The position numbers and the translations under genes were made by a program. From Chrysogorgia sp. JL179-B06 (taxonomy: Eukaryota; Cnidaria; Anthozoa; Scleralcyonacea; Chrysogorgiidae): 64,000 bases of DNA. The notes beneath the pieces were generated by a model. That model ran no database searches. It worked only from the letters and a program-made list of their open reading frames with translations, and was not told the origin of the DNA. The stretch is from NCBI GenBank assembly GCA_035772405.1, contig JAYKKM010000500.1, positions 280,001-344,000 on the forward strand, in the 5' to 3' direction. Below are positions 40,352 through 52,643 of the stretch, piece by piece (the stretch's first letter is position 1; each line of letters opens with the position of its first letter).

Positions 40352-40785
40352 TTTTTTTTTTTTCTTAAATGTGATTTGACACAAATTTGTGAAAGTGATG
40401 AAACGATCACTTTTCTTAAATGTGATTTGACATAAATTTGTGAAAATGTTGAAACGAACACTTTCTATTTTTTAAATGTGGCTGAAATAGTACCAAATTT
40501 AGCGAAAACCACGATTTGGTATAAATTTGATATTGTCTCGTGAGTCTCGCGCGTGTTTGACATCAATTGAGTAGAAAAACGTGGGAGGGGTGTCTAGCCT
40601 GACTAACGATTGCTGAAGTAGTATAGCAGATAGGGCTGCGAGCTTATTCGACGTCAACCGTAAATATAAACACCAAAACATCATCAAATTTGTCGAGTCG
40701 CGACTTGGCAAAATTTGATGATGTTTTGGTGTTTATATTCATGTTTGAAGTCGAATGAGCTCGCAGCCCTATCTGCTATACTACC
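39874..40785. repeat. Right terminal inverted repeat of Polinton B
   Basis: The inverse of 24417-25349. It includes an inverted fragment of the unknown-protein gene (about 39890-40108) with a 24-bp in-frame deletion, the four iterated CACAAATTTGTGAAAATG units, the poly(T)/ATT tract and the terminal 169-bp palindrome (40617-40785). The last base differs from the left end (C where T is expected). Confidence 0.85.
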
Positions 40786-42352
40786 GATGTACACGTAGTG
40801 TCGTTTGGCACCATTCGTTATTAGCAGCAGGTCCATATGATCCTCGCACTTCTCCTTAGAAACGTAGATAGGGAATGGCTGCTTGTCCTCATACCCAAAC
40901 ACGCTGATGCCAATACCGTTCTGCCTCTCTATCTTGTTGTACTGTTTAGTATCCACTGGAAATCTCACTCCGTCATAATTGACAGAACCTACGTTCTTCT
41001 TGTGTTTCGACACTCTCTGTGGATCCTTTCCTACAGGACACTTATGCAGCACGTGGCACCACATAAAACACTTGTCATCGTTGTTCTTTATATTAATCAA
41101 ACCTTTCGACGCATTCCTCAACTCTTCCGGTAGCTCAATATAACTCGATCCTTTAAGAGGTTTATACACTACCACATTAATAAAGTGGTCACTAATACTG
41201 TCTACGACCCACCCAGACCCTTCTGACAACCATACAGCTATACGATTTTCTATCTCCTCACTAGCTTGTCTCGTTAGTCCCACTAATATCAACACTACTA
41301 ACCACTGTTTTGACCACACTATTGAAGAAGGCTGTCTTAAACTCAGACTTACCGTCACCAATCTCTTTCTCTAGAGTTACTTTCAACGTCTCGGAAAACT
41401 TTAAACCTTTCAGTCTCTCTAGCTCTTTCTGTAAAGTCGAGCCCACTACTCTTCTAGTCTTGACTAGTTGTTTTAGTGGGTCCTCTTTCTCGACCACCTT
41501 AACACTATACGACTTGGTGTACCCTTTGAGAGCAACTCTCCTTTGTACTACAGTAGGACGTTTCATCTTAGCAATAAGACTATTGATTCTCTTGTACTCT
41601 TTGTCTGAAGCCTCCTGACTTAGTCGTGACCTCCTCACATGTCGTATAAAATCACGTCTATCCTTTCGAACTTCTCTGACCTCCTGACTTAAGCGTGACC
41701 TCCTAACATGTCGTATAAAATCACGTCTAACCTTTTGAATCTTTCTCATCTTCCTAACTCTGGTGACTCTACTAATGACATTCTCTCTAGATCCTCGTCT
41801 AATAAGATCCATCCACTTATACCCCAACGCTTTAGCATCAGCTAGATAGTCAGACATCCTCTCTAGAAAACTCATCTTAACATTAGGTATAACTAAATTA
41901 CCAGAACCTATAGCAGGATCACGTGCACCACCACTCGATAGTGTACCACTACGAGCGACATCACCACCCACAATAGGGTCACGTTTATGTTCAGACCTTT
42001 TCATAAGAGTCGTTTTATTATTTAATATAGCCAAGTCTTTAGACCCTTTCGAATCATGAGCCCCACTCAACTCACGAGTTGAAATAAAGCCCACACCAGG
42101 ACCACGCGTAATATCACTTGACATAGTCTTGTTACGAGCGACATCCCCACCCACGGCAGCCTCATGTCTAGCGCCGCGTCCAGACACCTCACTATGTAGC
42201 CTACTAGCTGAGACACGTCTCTGACTCCCCAAACTACGCGACACGTTGTCTATTAGTAGGCTAGAAAGTGGGGCTAACAGCGAACTTTTTCCATTAGAGT
42301 GTCTCAACTTCTCTGGAGAACTAAGCACTTTTTCCATTTTTGGATTCCACAT
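40786..42352 (-). pseudogene. Family B DNA polymerase, Polinton A, 5' part
   Basis: The N-terminal third of the A polymerase, cut at the B insertion. From the right hairpin inward: a low-complexity region with a repeated GGDVAR motif, then two copies of a 23-residue unit containing RRDFIRHVRRSRLSQE (69-bp repeat, about 41613-41750), then the domain shared with B (ALKGYTKSYSVKVVE, VWLSEGSGWVVDSI, YVSKEKCEDHMDLLLI). A frameshift lies near 41275-41290. The true start is uncertain: ATG 42124 lies outside the hairpin, ATG 42352 inside it. The basic repeats could belong to a terminal-protein-like region. Confidence 0.75.
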
Positions 42353-42472
42353 ATTTGCTCGAAAATTGTATGTGGAATACAAAAACGGAAAAAGTGCTAC
42401 GTTCTCCAGAGAAAAAAAGTTGATACACGAAAAATGGAAAAATGCGCTGGTAGCCCCACTTTCTATACTACT
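42255..42472. repeat. Right terminal hairpin of Polinton A
   Basis: The inner arm AGTAGGCTAGAAAGTGGGGC pairs with the outer arm GCCCCACTTTCTATACTACT. Longer internal arms around TTCTCTGGAGAAC and TTTTTCCATTTTTGGATTCC also pair, giving a 218-bp foldback with a loop unlike the left end. Confidence 0.75.
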
Positions 42473-44006
<1,534 letters not shown>

Positions 44007-45236
44007 CTATATTAATAAGCAATAATAGGTAATAATAGGTAATAATCCAAGTTTAAGGGTTACATCGAGGAAATTCACCACTTTCTTGTTTGCTTCGATT
44101 GTAATTCTTAGTTCGTTATCTTGGAAGATTTTACAGATATCTTTCTTCATTCGCTCGGTTTCTTGCGGTGTTCCTGTGGATATTCCCAGGCCATCATCTC
44201 TGTAGAGGCCTATAGAGTTGCCGTATTTCGATTGCAAGAGGGATAACATATAGCATACTACGAGCTCACAGGATTCCGCGCCGTCAAAACTGCCCATTGT
44301 TACGTCAAATCCGCTATCGTTGTCTTTTTTCTTCCAGGGTTCTTCCGCGTTGAAAATTAGGCTGCGTTTCGCATGGATGATGATTTCCTTGTCGCTTTCT
44401 TTAACTTTCGTATATTGTTTTGCAAAGTCGATTGCTTTCAGGAGGAGACGCTCGGTGATTGACGGGTAGAAGTCGATGATATCGAAGTTAATGAAGTTGC
44501 TATCTTGTTTGTTGGGTGATTTTCGGAACCATTCGAGAACCTCTCGCGTGCTTTTCCATAAATTCAGCCCGGTTGACTCAACGACGCTTCTCACTAATTT
44601 ACTAAGTATGACTTTGCTAACGTATCCTATTTCTGACTTGGTTGGGTTTATTAATCTGCAGGTGGGGTTATTTTCAAAGTTGGGCTTATGATCTTTTAGG
44701 GTGATGAAGGCTTCTTTTTCCGCTAACTTGTCTATTCGGTCGCTAAGGTTTATGCTTTCTGCGATGCGCTTGGCCTCTCTGTTGACTGATTCTACTTCGC
44801 TCTTGCTTGCTTTCTTGTAAGTCTTGGTCACATTTTTGCTTACAAGTTCGTTATAAGTTTCGGGATTCATCTTATAGTAATTTGTTGTTTTGTCGGCCTT
44901 AATCGTTAACTTCTTGTCGTGTTTTGTTGTCTTTAAGTCTTGTAGTAGTTTACTTTGGAAATCGTTCGGTTTGTTTTCGAATTCGATACCTTGAATCAAG
45001 TTGGCCATACACTCTTCAAATTCTTTCAGCTCGCTAATTACAGGCGGTGAATTTTGCGTGTTAAATCCATATTTTTCTTGAGTTGGTTCTGCTGTCTTGG
45101 GGTTAAGGAAAAAGTAGGCTTTCCATCTTATTCGTTTCATGAATAGTTCGGTTTTCTCGATGAGTTTCTTTAAATACGATGTTCTTGGTACTGTAGGTAT
45201 GTTCTTTGTCGAGTATTCAAAAGATATCCGGTCCAT
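44007..45236 (-). pseudogene. Penelope-like reverse transcriptase, N-terminal and central part
   Basis: The frame from ATG 45236 gives about 409 residues. Reverse transcriptase motifs in order: KADKTTNYYKM, ITLKDHKPNFENNPTCRLINP, FINFDIIDFYPSITERLL (catalytic D), VTMGSFDGAESCELV and LYRDDGLGIS (the xxDD box). It then breaks off after VVNFLDVTLKL. The family is typical of cnidarian Penelope-like elements, and the nearby GIY-YIG remnant supports that. The thumb and endonuclease are missing in this orientation, so it is a truncated copy. Confidence 0.65.
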
Positions 45237-45375
45237 ATTGATACACGAATCCAAAAGAGTGCTCGACAATTAAGGAGCGAATATATCAAATAGAGATCTT
45301 GTGTTTGTGTTTCGAGAGTGCTCGATACCATCGGTAGAGCAAATAGTATGTAAATGTGAGAAAAATGTGAGCTCG

Positions 45376-45875
45376 TAGTATGCTATATGTTATCCCTCTT
45401 GCAATCGAAATACGGCAACTCTATAGGCCTCTACAGAGATGATGGCCTGGGAATATCCACAGGAACACCGAAAGAAACCGAGCGAATGAAGAAAGATATC
45501 TGTAAAACCTTCCAAGATAACGAACTAAGAATTACAATCGAAGCAAACAAGAAAGTGGTGAATTTACTCGATGTAACCCTTAACTTGGACTCAGGCCTAC
45601 ATAAACCATACATGAAACCGAATAACACCCTCAAATATGTTAATACTAAGTCCAACCACCCACCAGTCGTCTTGAAGAACATCCCGATAGGAATCAACAA
45701 ACGACATTCAGAGATATCCTCCAACGAAGAAGTATTTAATAACGCAGCGCCTGCCTACCAGAAAGCCTTAGACGACAACGGATACAACTACAAACTAAAC
45801 TACGAGAAATCTGATCAACCGAAAGCAAACAGAAAACGCAACATTATTTGGTATAACCCAAATATCCGACATGGC
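45376..45875 (+). pseudogene. Penelope-like reverse transcriptase, C-terminal part, inverted
   Basis: This repeats the xxDD region of the preceding fragment (about 45376-45590 is the inverse of about 44065-44280). It continues further into the thumb: HPPVVLKNIPIGINKRHSEI, an AAPAYQKALDDNGYNY helix and KRKRNIIWYNP-like residues, the latter a Penelope landmark. It ends abruptly near 45875. With the fragment on the opposite strand it forms a head-to-head inverted pair. Confidence 0.65.
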
Positions 45876-45922
45876 TGTGTCCAAGGGTTTGAAATCAGAG
45901 TTTTCCTTCTCCTACCTACCCA

Positions 45923-46290
45923 GAGCTGTCTGGTTTTCAGGCGCCAGATACCTGCCTTTTGCACCTCAACCCAAGCAGACATTGTCAGGTTAGAAGCTTT
46001 GATTAGTGACCATAATGGAACATTTCATGGACATAGAGGAGCTCAATCCTCTACATTATCCTGGCCAATTTAATCCCAAATCAATGAGTCACCACCCACA
46101 CCAACCCACCCTAACCCAAGTAACTTTCACCTTTGAGCTGTCTGGTTTTAAGGTGCCAGATACTTGCCTTTTACACCTCTACCCAAGCAGACAATGTCTG
46201 GTTTAAAAGAAGCTTTTATTGATGACCATAATGGAATAGTTCATGGACATAGAGATGCTCAACTCTCTACATTATCCTGGCCAACTTAAC
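45923..46290. repeat. Direct duplication, 212-bp offset
   Basis: GAGCTGTCTGGTTTTCAGG at 45923 and GAGCTGTCTGGTTTTAAGG at 46135 begin two diverged copies of about 160 bp. Both contain the CATGGACATAGAG and CTACATTATCCTGGCCAA segments. Noncoding. Confidence 0.65.
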
Positions 46291-48226
46291 CTTCAATTAA
46301 TCTAACATCTAAATAACTCTTGATACATTACTTTTTAACTATTATTTTGTAATTAATTTTAAATTTCAATTAAAGACACAGACAACTTAAATGTAAGTCT
46401 ATTTATTTATTGGGAAAGATAATTGCAAATGGCTTCCAGACTGTAGATGTATAAAATGAATCATATGAAGGTTATATACAGTATCTCTGCAGTAGCCTAG
46501 GTTTTACAGAACATCTATCCAGTAATTAGTTAATTAATTAAATAGTCAAATATTGAATTAAATTATTAAAATGTGTGTTAAAGGTCATCAAATCAATTCA
46601 ATTATTCTGTTGTCAGCTGCAAATTTGTCAATGACTTTCTGAACAGAATGCTTTATTTCTTGATGAATTTCCATCAATGCTAAGCCATTAAAAAGTAATC
46701 TTCAACCATGGTGCTTCTTGTGTAGTTTTTTAATTCCTAAGCATGACTAAAAAGATTGCTCACACACAGGAAGTGACAGGAAGAGTAGCTAACTTTAATG
46801 TTCGCAACATGCAAAGAATCAAAAGTAGCAACACTACTGGGATGTGAACCTGTATAGGCAACCCAATATGTCTGCCACAATTCCAACTCAGGGATTGTAA
46901 TGGTACGCTTGTAATATTCAGAAGCATTACTGCAGTAACAGGAGCCAGGATTACCTCTAGTGGTTTGTCTATGAGCTACTCTTGGCATTGTCCTCAATGT
47001 CAACTGTTGAAGCTAAAGAAACAGCCTGAATATTACGACTGAGCATGATAATGATTAATCTGATTTTGTGCTGTCATAGCTAAATTCGGGCCTGAATCAA
47101 TTCTAAACCATCTAAAATATCATTATTCTTTCCTTGCAGTAACTGAGTAACAGGAAGGGTCATATCAAGAATATTCTAGAGTACTATAAACTGAAAAGAA
47201 GAAATTAGTGTGCTGATTAATTTCACTCATCGTCACCGCAATTGGTTGGCTTTTTCGTGACAATTGACTAAGAATACTGTAGATGTGATAATAGATGTGA
47301 AAATAGCTGACGTATTTTCATGCAAGCATTCTTTAGAACTACAGTACCATTGGTGTCGGTATGATACTTAAAACAACAAGTGGCATCATTCCAATATTTA
47401 ACTGGTTCAGCAAATAATTTTTGAATTCAATGAGCTTTCCTTAGTAACTTATTGCCAAACAAAACACAGGAACGACAAAAAGCACCATTTACACTAAAAG
47501 AATAACATAACCATGGATGTACTGTAATTCAAGCCATTTATAAAGAAATCTCCTCCCATTGGTTTTTTGAGTAGGGTATGACTTATAAAGTCTAAAAACA
47601 ATCTTAATCAACATCTCAATTTGCAAGTTGCTTATACCTTTGACTCTCTCCCTATAACTATAAGAAGCAACATCATACTCGCATTTTGGAAGTGTCAAAG
47701 CAATGGAGGTACTGGTTGTAGATGTAGCTTGTGAACTGAAAATAACCCTGGTATACATGAGAGACCAGAATCAAATGCTTTGTGAGACACAGACAGAGGC
47801 AAAATAAATCGATGTTAAAGCTCGAAGATCCACAGCAAGATAATTATCACCTACCACTGCCAAAGAAACAGCTAGCTGTATATATAAGCAATTCCCAGAG
47901 GCTTCAGATCTATATAATTCAGACATAACATAAAATAATTATTCATTCCAAGTCAATTGATATGGAAAGGAAACATAGAAACAAAACCAAACAGCAGATT
48001 TCTTTATAGAATAATAAGTGGTATCACTGTTATTAAAATGTTCGAAATCAACTTTACTAATTAAAATTATTATGAACTATTCATACGTGTGATACCAAGT
48101 CAAATTACAATAAATAAGTTGACTTTCCGTCTAATTTAAATAATTCACGGTACATAGACGATCGTAATAGACTAGTAAAAGTAATATTGAATGAGAAAGG
48201 CTAAAATAATAGATTATTCACTCACC
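46291..48226. other. No gene seen
   Basis: About 1.9 kb of AT-rich sequence. Short minus-strand ORFs at 46737-47003 and 47489-47758 have no recognisable motif and no exon boundaries I can support. The stretch may be intronic to a minus-strand gene whose first exon is proposed at about 48227-48446. Confidence 0.4.
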
Positions 48227-48446
48227 TTAGACTTTAGAGCAATGCAAGACTCCTTTAGTTTGACTTGTCAGCTGTAGCATAATAGAGGAATGTATGACTC
48301 TGCTCCGAAATCCCTGTGCACTACTGCGCCCAATCATGGGAAAATGTACCTTTGCCGACAAATCACTGCACATTTGCCGCAATAAAACGTCGTCGTTGCT
48401 TTCTAAAGCAGAAACCGCGCATTCGAACACGCTTGTGGAAGCCATG
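48227..48446 (-). other. Candidate host first coding exon
   Basis: On the minus strand, ATG 48446 opens a frame beginning MASTSVFECAVSALESNDD with a helical, repeat-like feel. A strong donor (AAG|GTGAGTGAAT) occurs at about 48227, but the frame reaches a stop just before it. An alternative donor (GCAAAG|GTACAT) lies inside the frame near 48350. The region upstream is less AT-rich and has CCAAT motifs. No protein family was recognised. Confidence 0.3.
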
Positions 48447-48511
48447 ATCGAACAGAACAGACTTGACGTACTTCGATCAGGTACTAAGTCAGGGAGTAAG
48501 GGCAAAAAGTG

Positions 48512-48710
48512 CTAAACCAATCAGTACACGCTATTTTGACTGATCTGTGGGTGTATCTGCAGGCTTTTTCGACCCATTTGCCTTGTTTTGACTGATCTGC
48601 AGGTGTTTTGCGGGTCTTTTTGACCAATCGGAATGGCTAAGACGGGGCAAGTTCGGCAAAATCACTCTAAACCAATCAGTGCAAGCCATTTTGACTGATC
48701 TGCAGGTGTG
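48512..48710. repeat. Direct repeat with CCAAT motifs
   Basis: CTAAACCAATCAGTACACGC at about 48512 and CTAAACCAATCAGTGCAAGC at about 48664, each followed by ATTTTGACTGATCTG, are offset by about 152 bp. They may be promoter duplications for a leftward gene. Confidence 0.5.
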
Positions 48711-48989
48711 TTTGCCTGATAAGCGGAATTACGGGCCCTAAATTTAACGCATCCAGGTTGAATGCCTGACGAGTTGTGCAGTTATAAATAATTATAGAAA
48801 ATAATTAATATTTTGAAGGAAAGCTTTGCCGTTTTTGCGAGGATTGAAGGTCGTTCATCGCTATCGTACCGCGACGCGGTCCATTAATCATATTCCTGCA
48901 AAAATGTTATAATTATTTTATGAAAATTTTAAGTTCTCTTCTTTTCTCTTTGAGAATTTTTCACCTTAGTCATCTGACTTATTTGACTA

Positions 48990-49232
48990 ATACTAAATCC
49001 GCCCCTGAAAGTTCCCCCTGGACGGTGAATGTCTCTCCAAAGACATTGTCTACCGTCAACAGTAACCTGTGGCAATACAACTGAAACGTACGTTGACCTG
49101 ACCGCAACCAGCTTCAAATCCAGATACGCAAACCACAAGGCCTCATTCAAAACGGAAACAAAACGAAACGCAACAGAACTGAGCAAACATATCTGGAATC
49201 TGAAAGACAAAAATTTGAACTACGCTATCTGA
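48990..49232 (+). pseudogene. GIY-YIG endonuclease remnant of a Penelope-like element
   Basis: A cysteine motif (PLDGECLSKDIVYR) is followed, after a frameshift near 49065, by TYVDLTATSFKSRYANHKAS and NATELSKHIWNLKDKN. These match the GIY-YIG domain of Penelope-like elements, with Y, R and N/H catalytic surroundings. Only the N-terminal half of the domain remains. It lies 140 bases before a hammerhead ribozyme on the same strand. Confidence 0.65.
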
Positions 49233-49374
49233 AAACACGCATAGTCTCTAATTACAGTTATATGAAACACGCAAAGTCTCTAATTACAGGCGTGATCTCA
49301 TAATGTTATAAGATAGGCCAGTAACGGAAGATGTAATATGATGCTTGTGGTGCTGTAGGTGTTTTTATAAGTCA

Positions 49375-49442
49375 CATTTAGTCTATCACTGATGAGTGCA
49401 GGTTCGCCTGTACGAAACAGAACTGTATGCAATAAACTAATG
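49375..49442 (+). ncRNA. Type I hammerhead ribozyme (Penelope-like element)
   Basis: Core CTGATGA (49389-49395); stem II GTGCAGG/CCTGTAC closed by a TTCG tetraloop (49396-49413); core GAAA (49414-49417); stem III ACAG/CTGT with a two-base loop; cleavage triplet GTA at 49425-49427; stem I outer helix CATTTAGT (49375-49382) with ACTAATG (49436-49442), plus inner pairs next to the core. All conserved core bases are present. Penelope-like elements are known to carry such ribozymes, which fits the endonuclease remnant upstream. Confidence 0.8.
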
Positions 49443-49467
49443 TCGAAAGTGTAACCGTGTCCAGTTG

Positions 49468-49668
<201 letters not shown>

Positions 49669-49900
49669 ACAATTATTTATTTATTTCGTTTCGCCACAAA
49701 TATTGGATTTTTTAGTGATTAACTCTTTCCCTACGGCTGAAAAACATCAAAAATTGAACGACCACGTTGTTCTATTGATATCTCTTGAAATAACCATAAC
49801 TGTTGCGAAAGCTATACATTTTCTGGAAGCCCAATCAACCGGCTTTTACTTGTTCTTTTAAATTTCCCCGAACAAAACACATTATGTTAATATAAACTAG

Positions 49901-52180
49901 AAATACGTTATACGCAACACCCCTCGCCCGCTTACTGTTTGAAACTTTTATAGCATAGTTGCTAATTTACTACTATAATACAGTACTGCAGTTATGCGCT
50001 TTGTCCTAGTGATGTCATCAGCGTTCAATAATTTTTGTTTTGGACACCTCCGTTCAATAATTCACAGTATTTGACAGAATTGGGGAACAGTGTTGAGATG
50101 AACTGGTACTTTGTGTTAGGTATGCAAAATGTAGCAACATTTCATTGGTCTGCAGATTACACCAGTCACAAGTGATTGATGTGGCGACGCGGCCAGGACC
50201 CTTGCAAGGTCCAGGCTATTTTGCCCCCCTTCTCACCGACCTTGTGATTCATGAAATAATCAACCCAGTAGTTAGTATAAAAAGACACCAAAGACTGTTA
50301 AAGAATGAAGGAAGAAAGTGCATTCTCTTTATCATTGAAATGTCTAGGGGTGCATATAGTGCGTATTAGGGATTCTATCCCGATTGTTGGTGAGGATAGA
50401 TGCTCTTGAGGTCTCAATGCAGGGCAGAGAAACTGACCTTTCCTAAGTCTGGACATGAAACTGATCGGTTAATAGAAACCCTAGGATTGGTACCATGTTA
50501 GTTAAGAAATGTCTTGAAGGCATTTTACCACCATTTCTAAAGAACTATTTTAATCTCAATGAATTTGTTCATTGCATGCATGTAAGAGCATTATCTAATA
50601 TCTATTGCCTTAATTGACAATACTACATTTGTAGGATTTATACAACTTTCAAGTTATAATTAGTTTTTGTAACATATTGTACATATATATGAATATGTGT
50701 AATAAATTTATATTTGTAATAAATAATAATTGTAATTTGTTAGGAAACAGGACCCCGTCAATAGTAAATACCAGTGTTAGCATTGAACAGGCTATCCTGT
50801 ATTTCTAGTTAGTATTATTAATAGTGCCTAAACTTTTCCCAATCCCAGAATGTATATAGTACAACTCTCTTAACTGACAGTTAAGTATTTCAAAATTTGT
50901 CTAAAGATTTCTGAACAATCACAATTGTCAATGCAGACTATATACAAGTTACAACTAACAAACAATAACATGACATGGTTGTTTTATTGAAGATAAAATA
51001 TTGTTCAACGTATTGTACATTGTAGGCAGAAATACAGATATTTTTAATTGTTGGTACACTGCCAAAATAGTGTGTAACAGGTCTCAGACATTCAACGTTT
51101 CGAGCGAAAGCCCTTCGTACGATTATAAACGATAAAGTAGTGTCTAGTGAAGGCAGTGGCTATTCGTACGGTAGCAGTATTAAAGGCGGTAGTCTTTTAT
51201 AATTCAACGAAATGCTAATCCTAATAACCTAACCAAATTACCAACCCTAACCAAAAACTATAATGTTTATCGAACTCCTTGTTTATCTCCTATCTAATAT
51301 ACAAATATATAGACACTTAAAAGTTAAAATAAAAGGGCCTTCGCTCAACACAGACTCACAGTGTACTATCCTTGAATACTGAGAATACTAATTTATTTAC
51401 CTGCATTCGTGTCCGAGCAAAGTACCATAGGCATAGATGAATATTACAAAATAAAACTTGCTTGTCCGTCAACTACATTCCACAGTTTCGGCATTTTCGT
51501 CGCCTTTGACTTTGTTTGATTTCAACCTTCTTGTTTCCCTTCTCTTCGCGAGCCGAACTTCGCGTTGTTCTGGAGTTTCTTCTCGCGATTTTCGACGCCT
51601 TTGTTCACAATCTTTCGACCTTGTTGATGTATTCTTACCTGTTGTTGGTTTCGTTTTCCCGCGGGCAATATCGGATAGTCTTTAATTTCGTTCTCCTCTG
51701 CTCGTCGGACCTTACTTCATGTCCACTTTCGTTCTCCTCTGCTCGTGCAGCTTCAACCTGCCATTCGTTGTTTAAATCACTCATTTCACTTTTTTCCAGT
51801 TTCCAATACTGTTTAAAAATTTTAAACAGTATTCACAAACAGTATTAAAAGTCGCTTCTGAAAAATATTTTTAAAAACGATAACACAAAATGTTCCCGGC
51901 TCACGACCTTAGATAAATATCCTTGTAGATCCATAAATATCCTTGTTTAGCTATTTTCTTCCCCGTGAGATCCGATCTCGTCATCAAACCAAAAAACGTA
52001 CGGTCCACGGTTGATGGATACCGATATATATACACGGGACAAAACTTTTTCTGAAACTATTGACAGACCAGACGACCGGACATTGTACACGACCGGACAT
52101 TGAACCACCCCGTCAAGATTATCACCCTCGCCCCAGCGCCTTCGGCGCTGGACGGCGCTTCGCGCCGTCCGGGCGAGGGG
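49901..52180. mobile_element. 2.28-kb insertion with CCCCTCGCCCG inverted ends
   Basis: Comparison with the intact MITE fixes the borders. CCCCTCGCCCG (49920-49930) and its inverse CGGGCGAGGGG (52170-52180) lie at or near the ends. ACTAG/ATTAG flanks could be a degenerate 5-bp duplication. The right end has two GC-rich hairpins: CAGCGCC-TTC-GGCGCTG (52134-52150) and GACGGCGC-TTC-GCGCCGTC (52151-52169). The middle contains an inverted-orientation GTTTCGAGCG hammerhead-like fragment (about 51098) and an arginine-rich reading frame. The superfamily is unknown. Confidence 0.5.
51469..51784 (-). pseudogene. Arginine-rich coding remnant
   Basis: From ATG 51784 a frame reads MSDLNNEWQVEAARAEENES. 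After a frame change, a second stretch contains RRRKSREETPEQREVRLAKRR and ends at a stop at 51469. The ETPEQRE.RLA.RRE pattern is common in proteins linked to transposons and helicases of invertebrates, but it is low complexity and does not identify the gene. A donor-like CAG|GTAAGA lies between the two parts, so an intron is possible. Confidence 0.3.
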
Positions 52181-52643
52181 ATTAGCATTAATTATCATAA
52201 ATCAGGTTGAAAAATTTACATTTTTCCAGAAAAGGCCATCTTGCACGCCCGCGTAGCATCTTGAAAACTCAAAATGCCACCAATCGCAGAGTTGTTTATG
52301 AAATCAAATCAAACTTGGCGTGTGCGTGGATTTCATGTTTCTGGCGCTTGTCGAATTTCAATTTTTAATCTTGCGTTACCGTGTGCCGTGTTTTTCGATT
52401 GACGACTTTGCGGGTCTTCAATGACCCATTTTAACTGCGCCCGTAGGGAAAGAGTTAAGATTCTATGGATAAGTTATTTGCTAAGGTTGTATTATAAGTA
52501 TAGTACATGTGGCAGGGTGGCCGCAACAACAATCGCCAAGTACTGCGGTCCCGAAGTGAGTTTAGAGAAAAAGGAATTAATAAATTAGGTCCGCGCGGAG
52601 CGAGACGCCCTGACCTGTGAGCTCTCATGCGGAAGTAATTTTA

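Larger units (their letters stand above)
24417..40785. mobile_element. Polinton/Maverick B, nested in Polinton A
   Basis: A 16,369-bp element with terminal inverted repeats of about 0.9 kb and a 6-bp duplication inside the polymerase gene of A. It encodes an intact capsid protein, ATPase, a second penton-like protein, fibre, BRO/VRR-NUC, thymidine kinase and small membrane proteins. The polymerase is frameshifted and the integrase is missing. Its sequence is close to C and clearly diverged from A. Confidence 0.92.
8364..42472. mobile_element. Polinton/Maverick A (interrupted by Polinton B)
   Basis: It is bounded by inverted AGTAGTATAGAAAGTGGGGC termini and a 6-bp target duplication. Subtracting Polinton B (24417-40785) and one copy of its duplication leaves about 17.7 kb, normal for the class. 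It encodes ATPase, major capsid, membrane protein, a penton-integrase fusion, a fibre-like protein, a BRO/VRR-NUC protein and family B DNA polymerase. Capsid, polymerase and several small genes are frameshifted, so this copy is defective. Confidence 0.9.
49719..52458. mobile_element. TTAA MITE split by a 2.3-kb insertion
   Basis: The ends TTAACTCTTTCCCTACGGC and GTAGGGAAAGAGTTAA match the intact 454-bp MITE at 52644-53097 over both halves (49719-49900 and 52181-52458). The TTAA flanks suggest a TTAA-inserting (piggyBac-like) family. The inserted block is described separately. Confidence 0.75.

Noticed and set aside
40684..41361. ORF end reading through the B hairpin as the true polymerase C-terminus
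   Set aside because: The residues after the target duplication come from the B terminus; the real continuation lies at 24416 and below.
46737..47758. Minus-strand ORFs at 46737-47003 and 47489-47758 as genes
   Set aside because: Short, no motif, no supported splice signals or conservation; they may be intronic.
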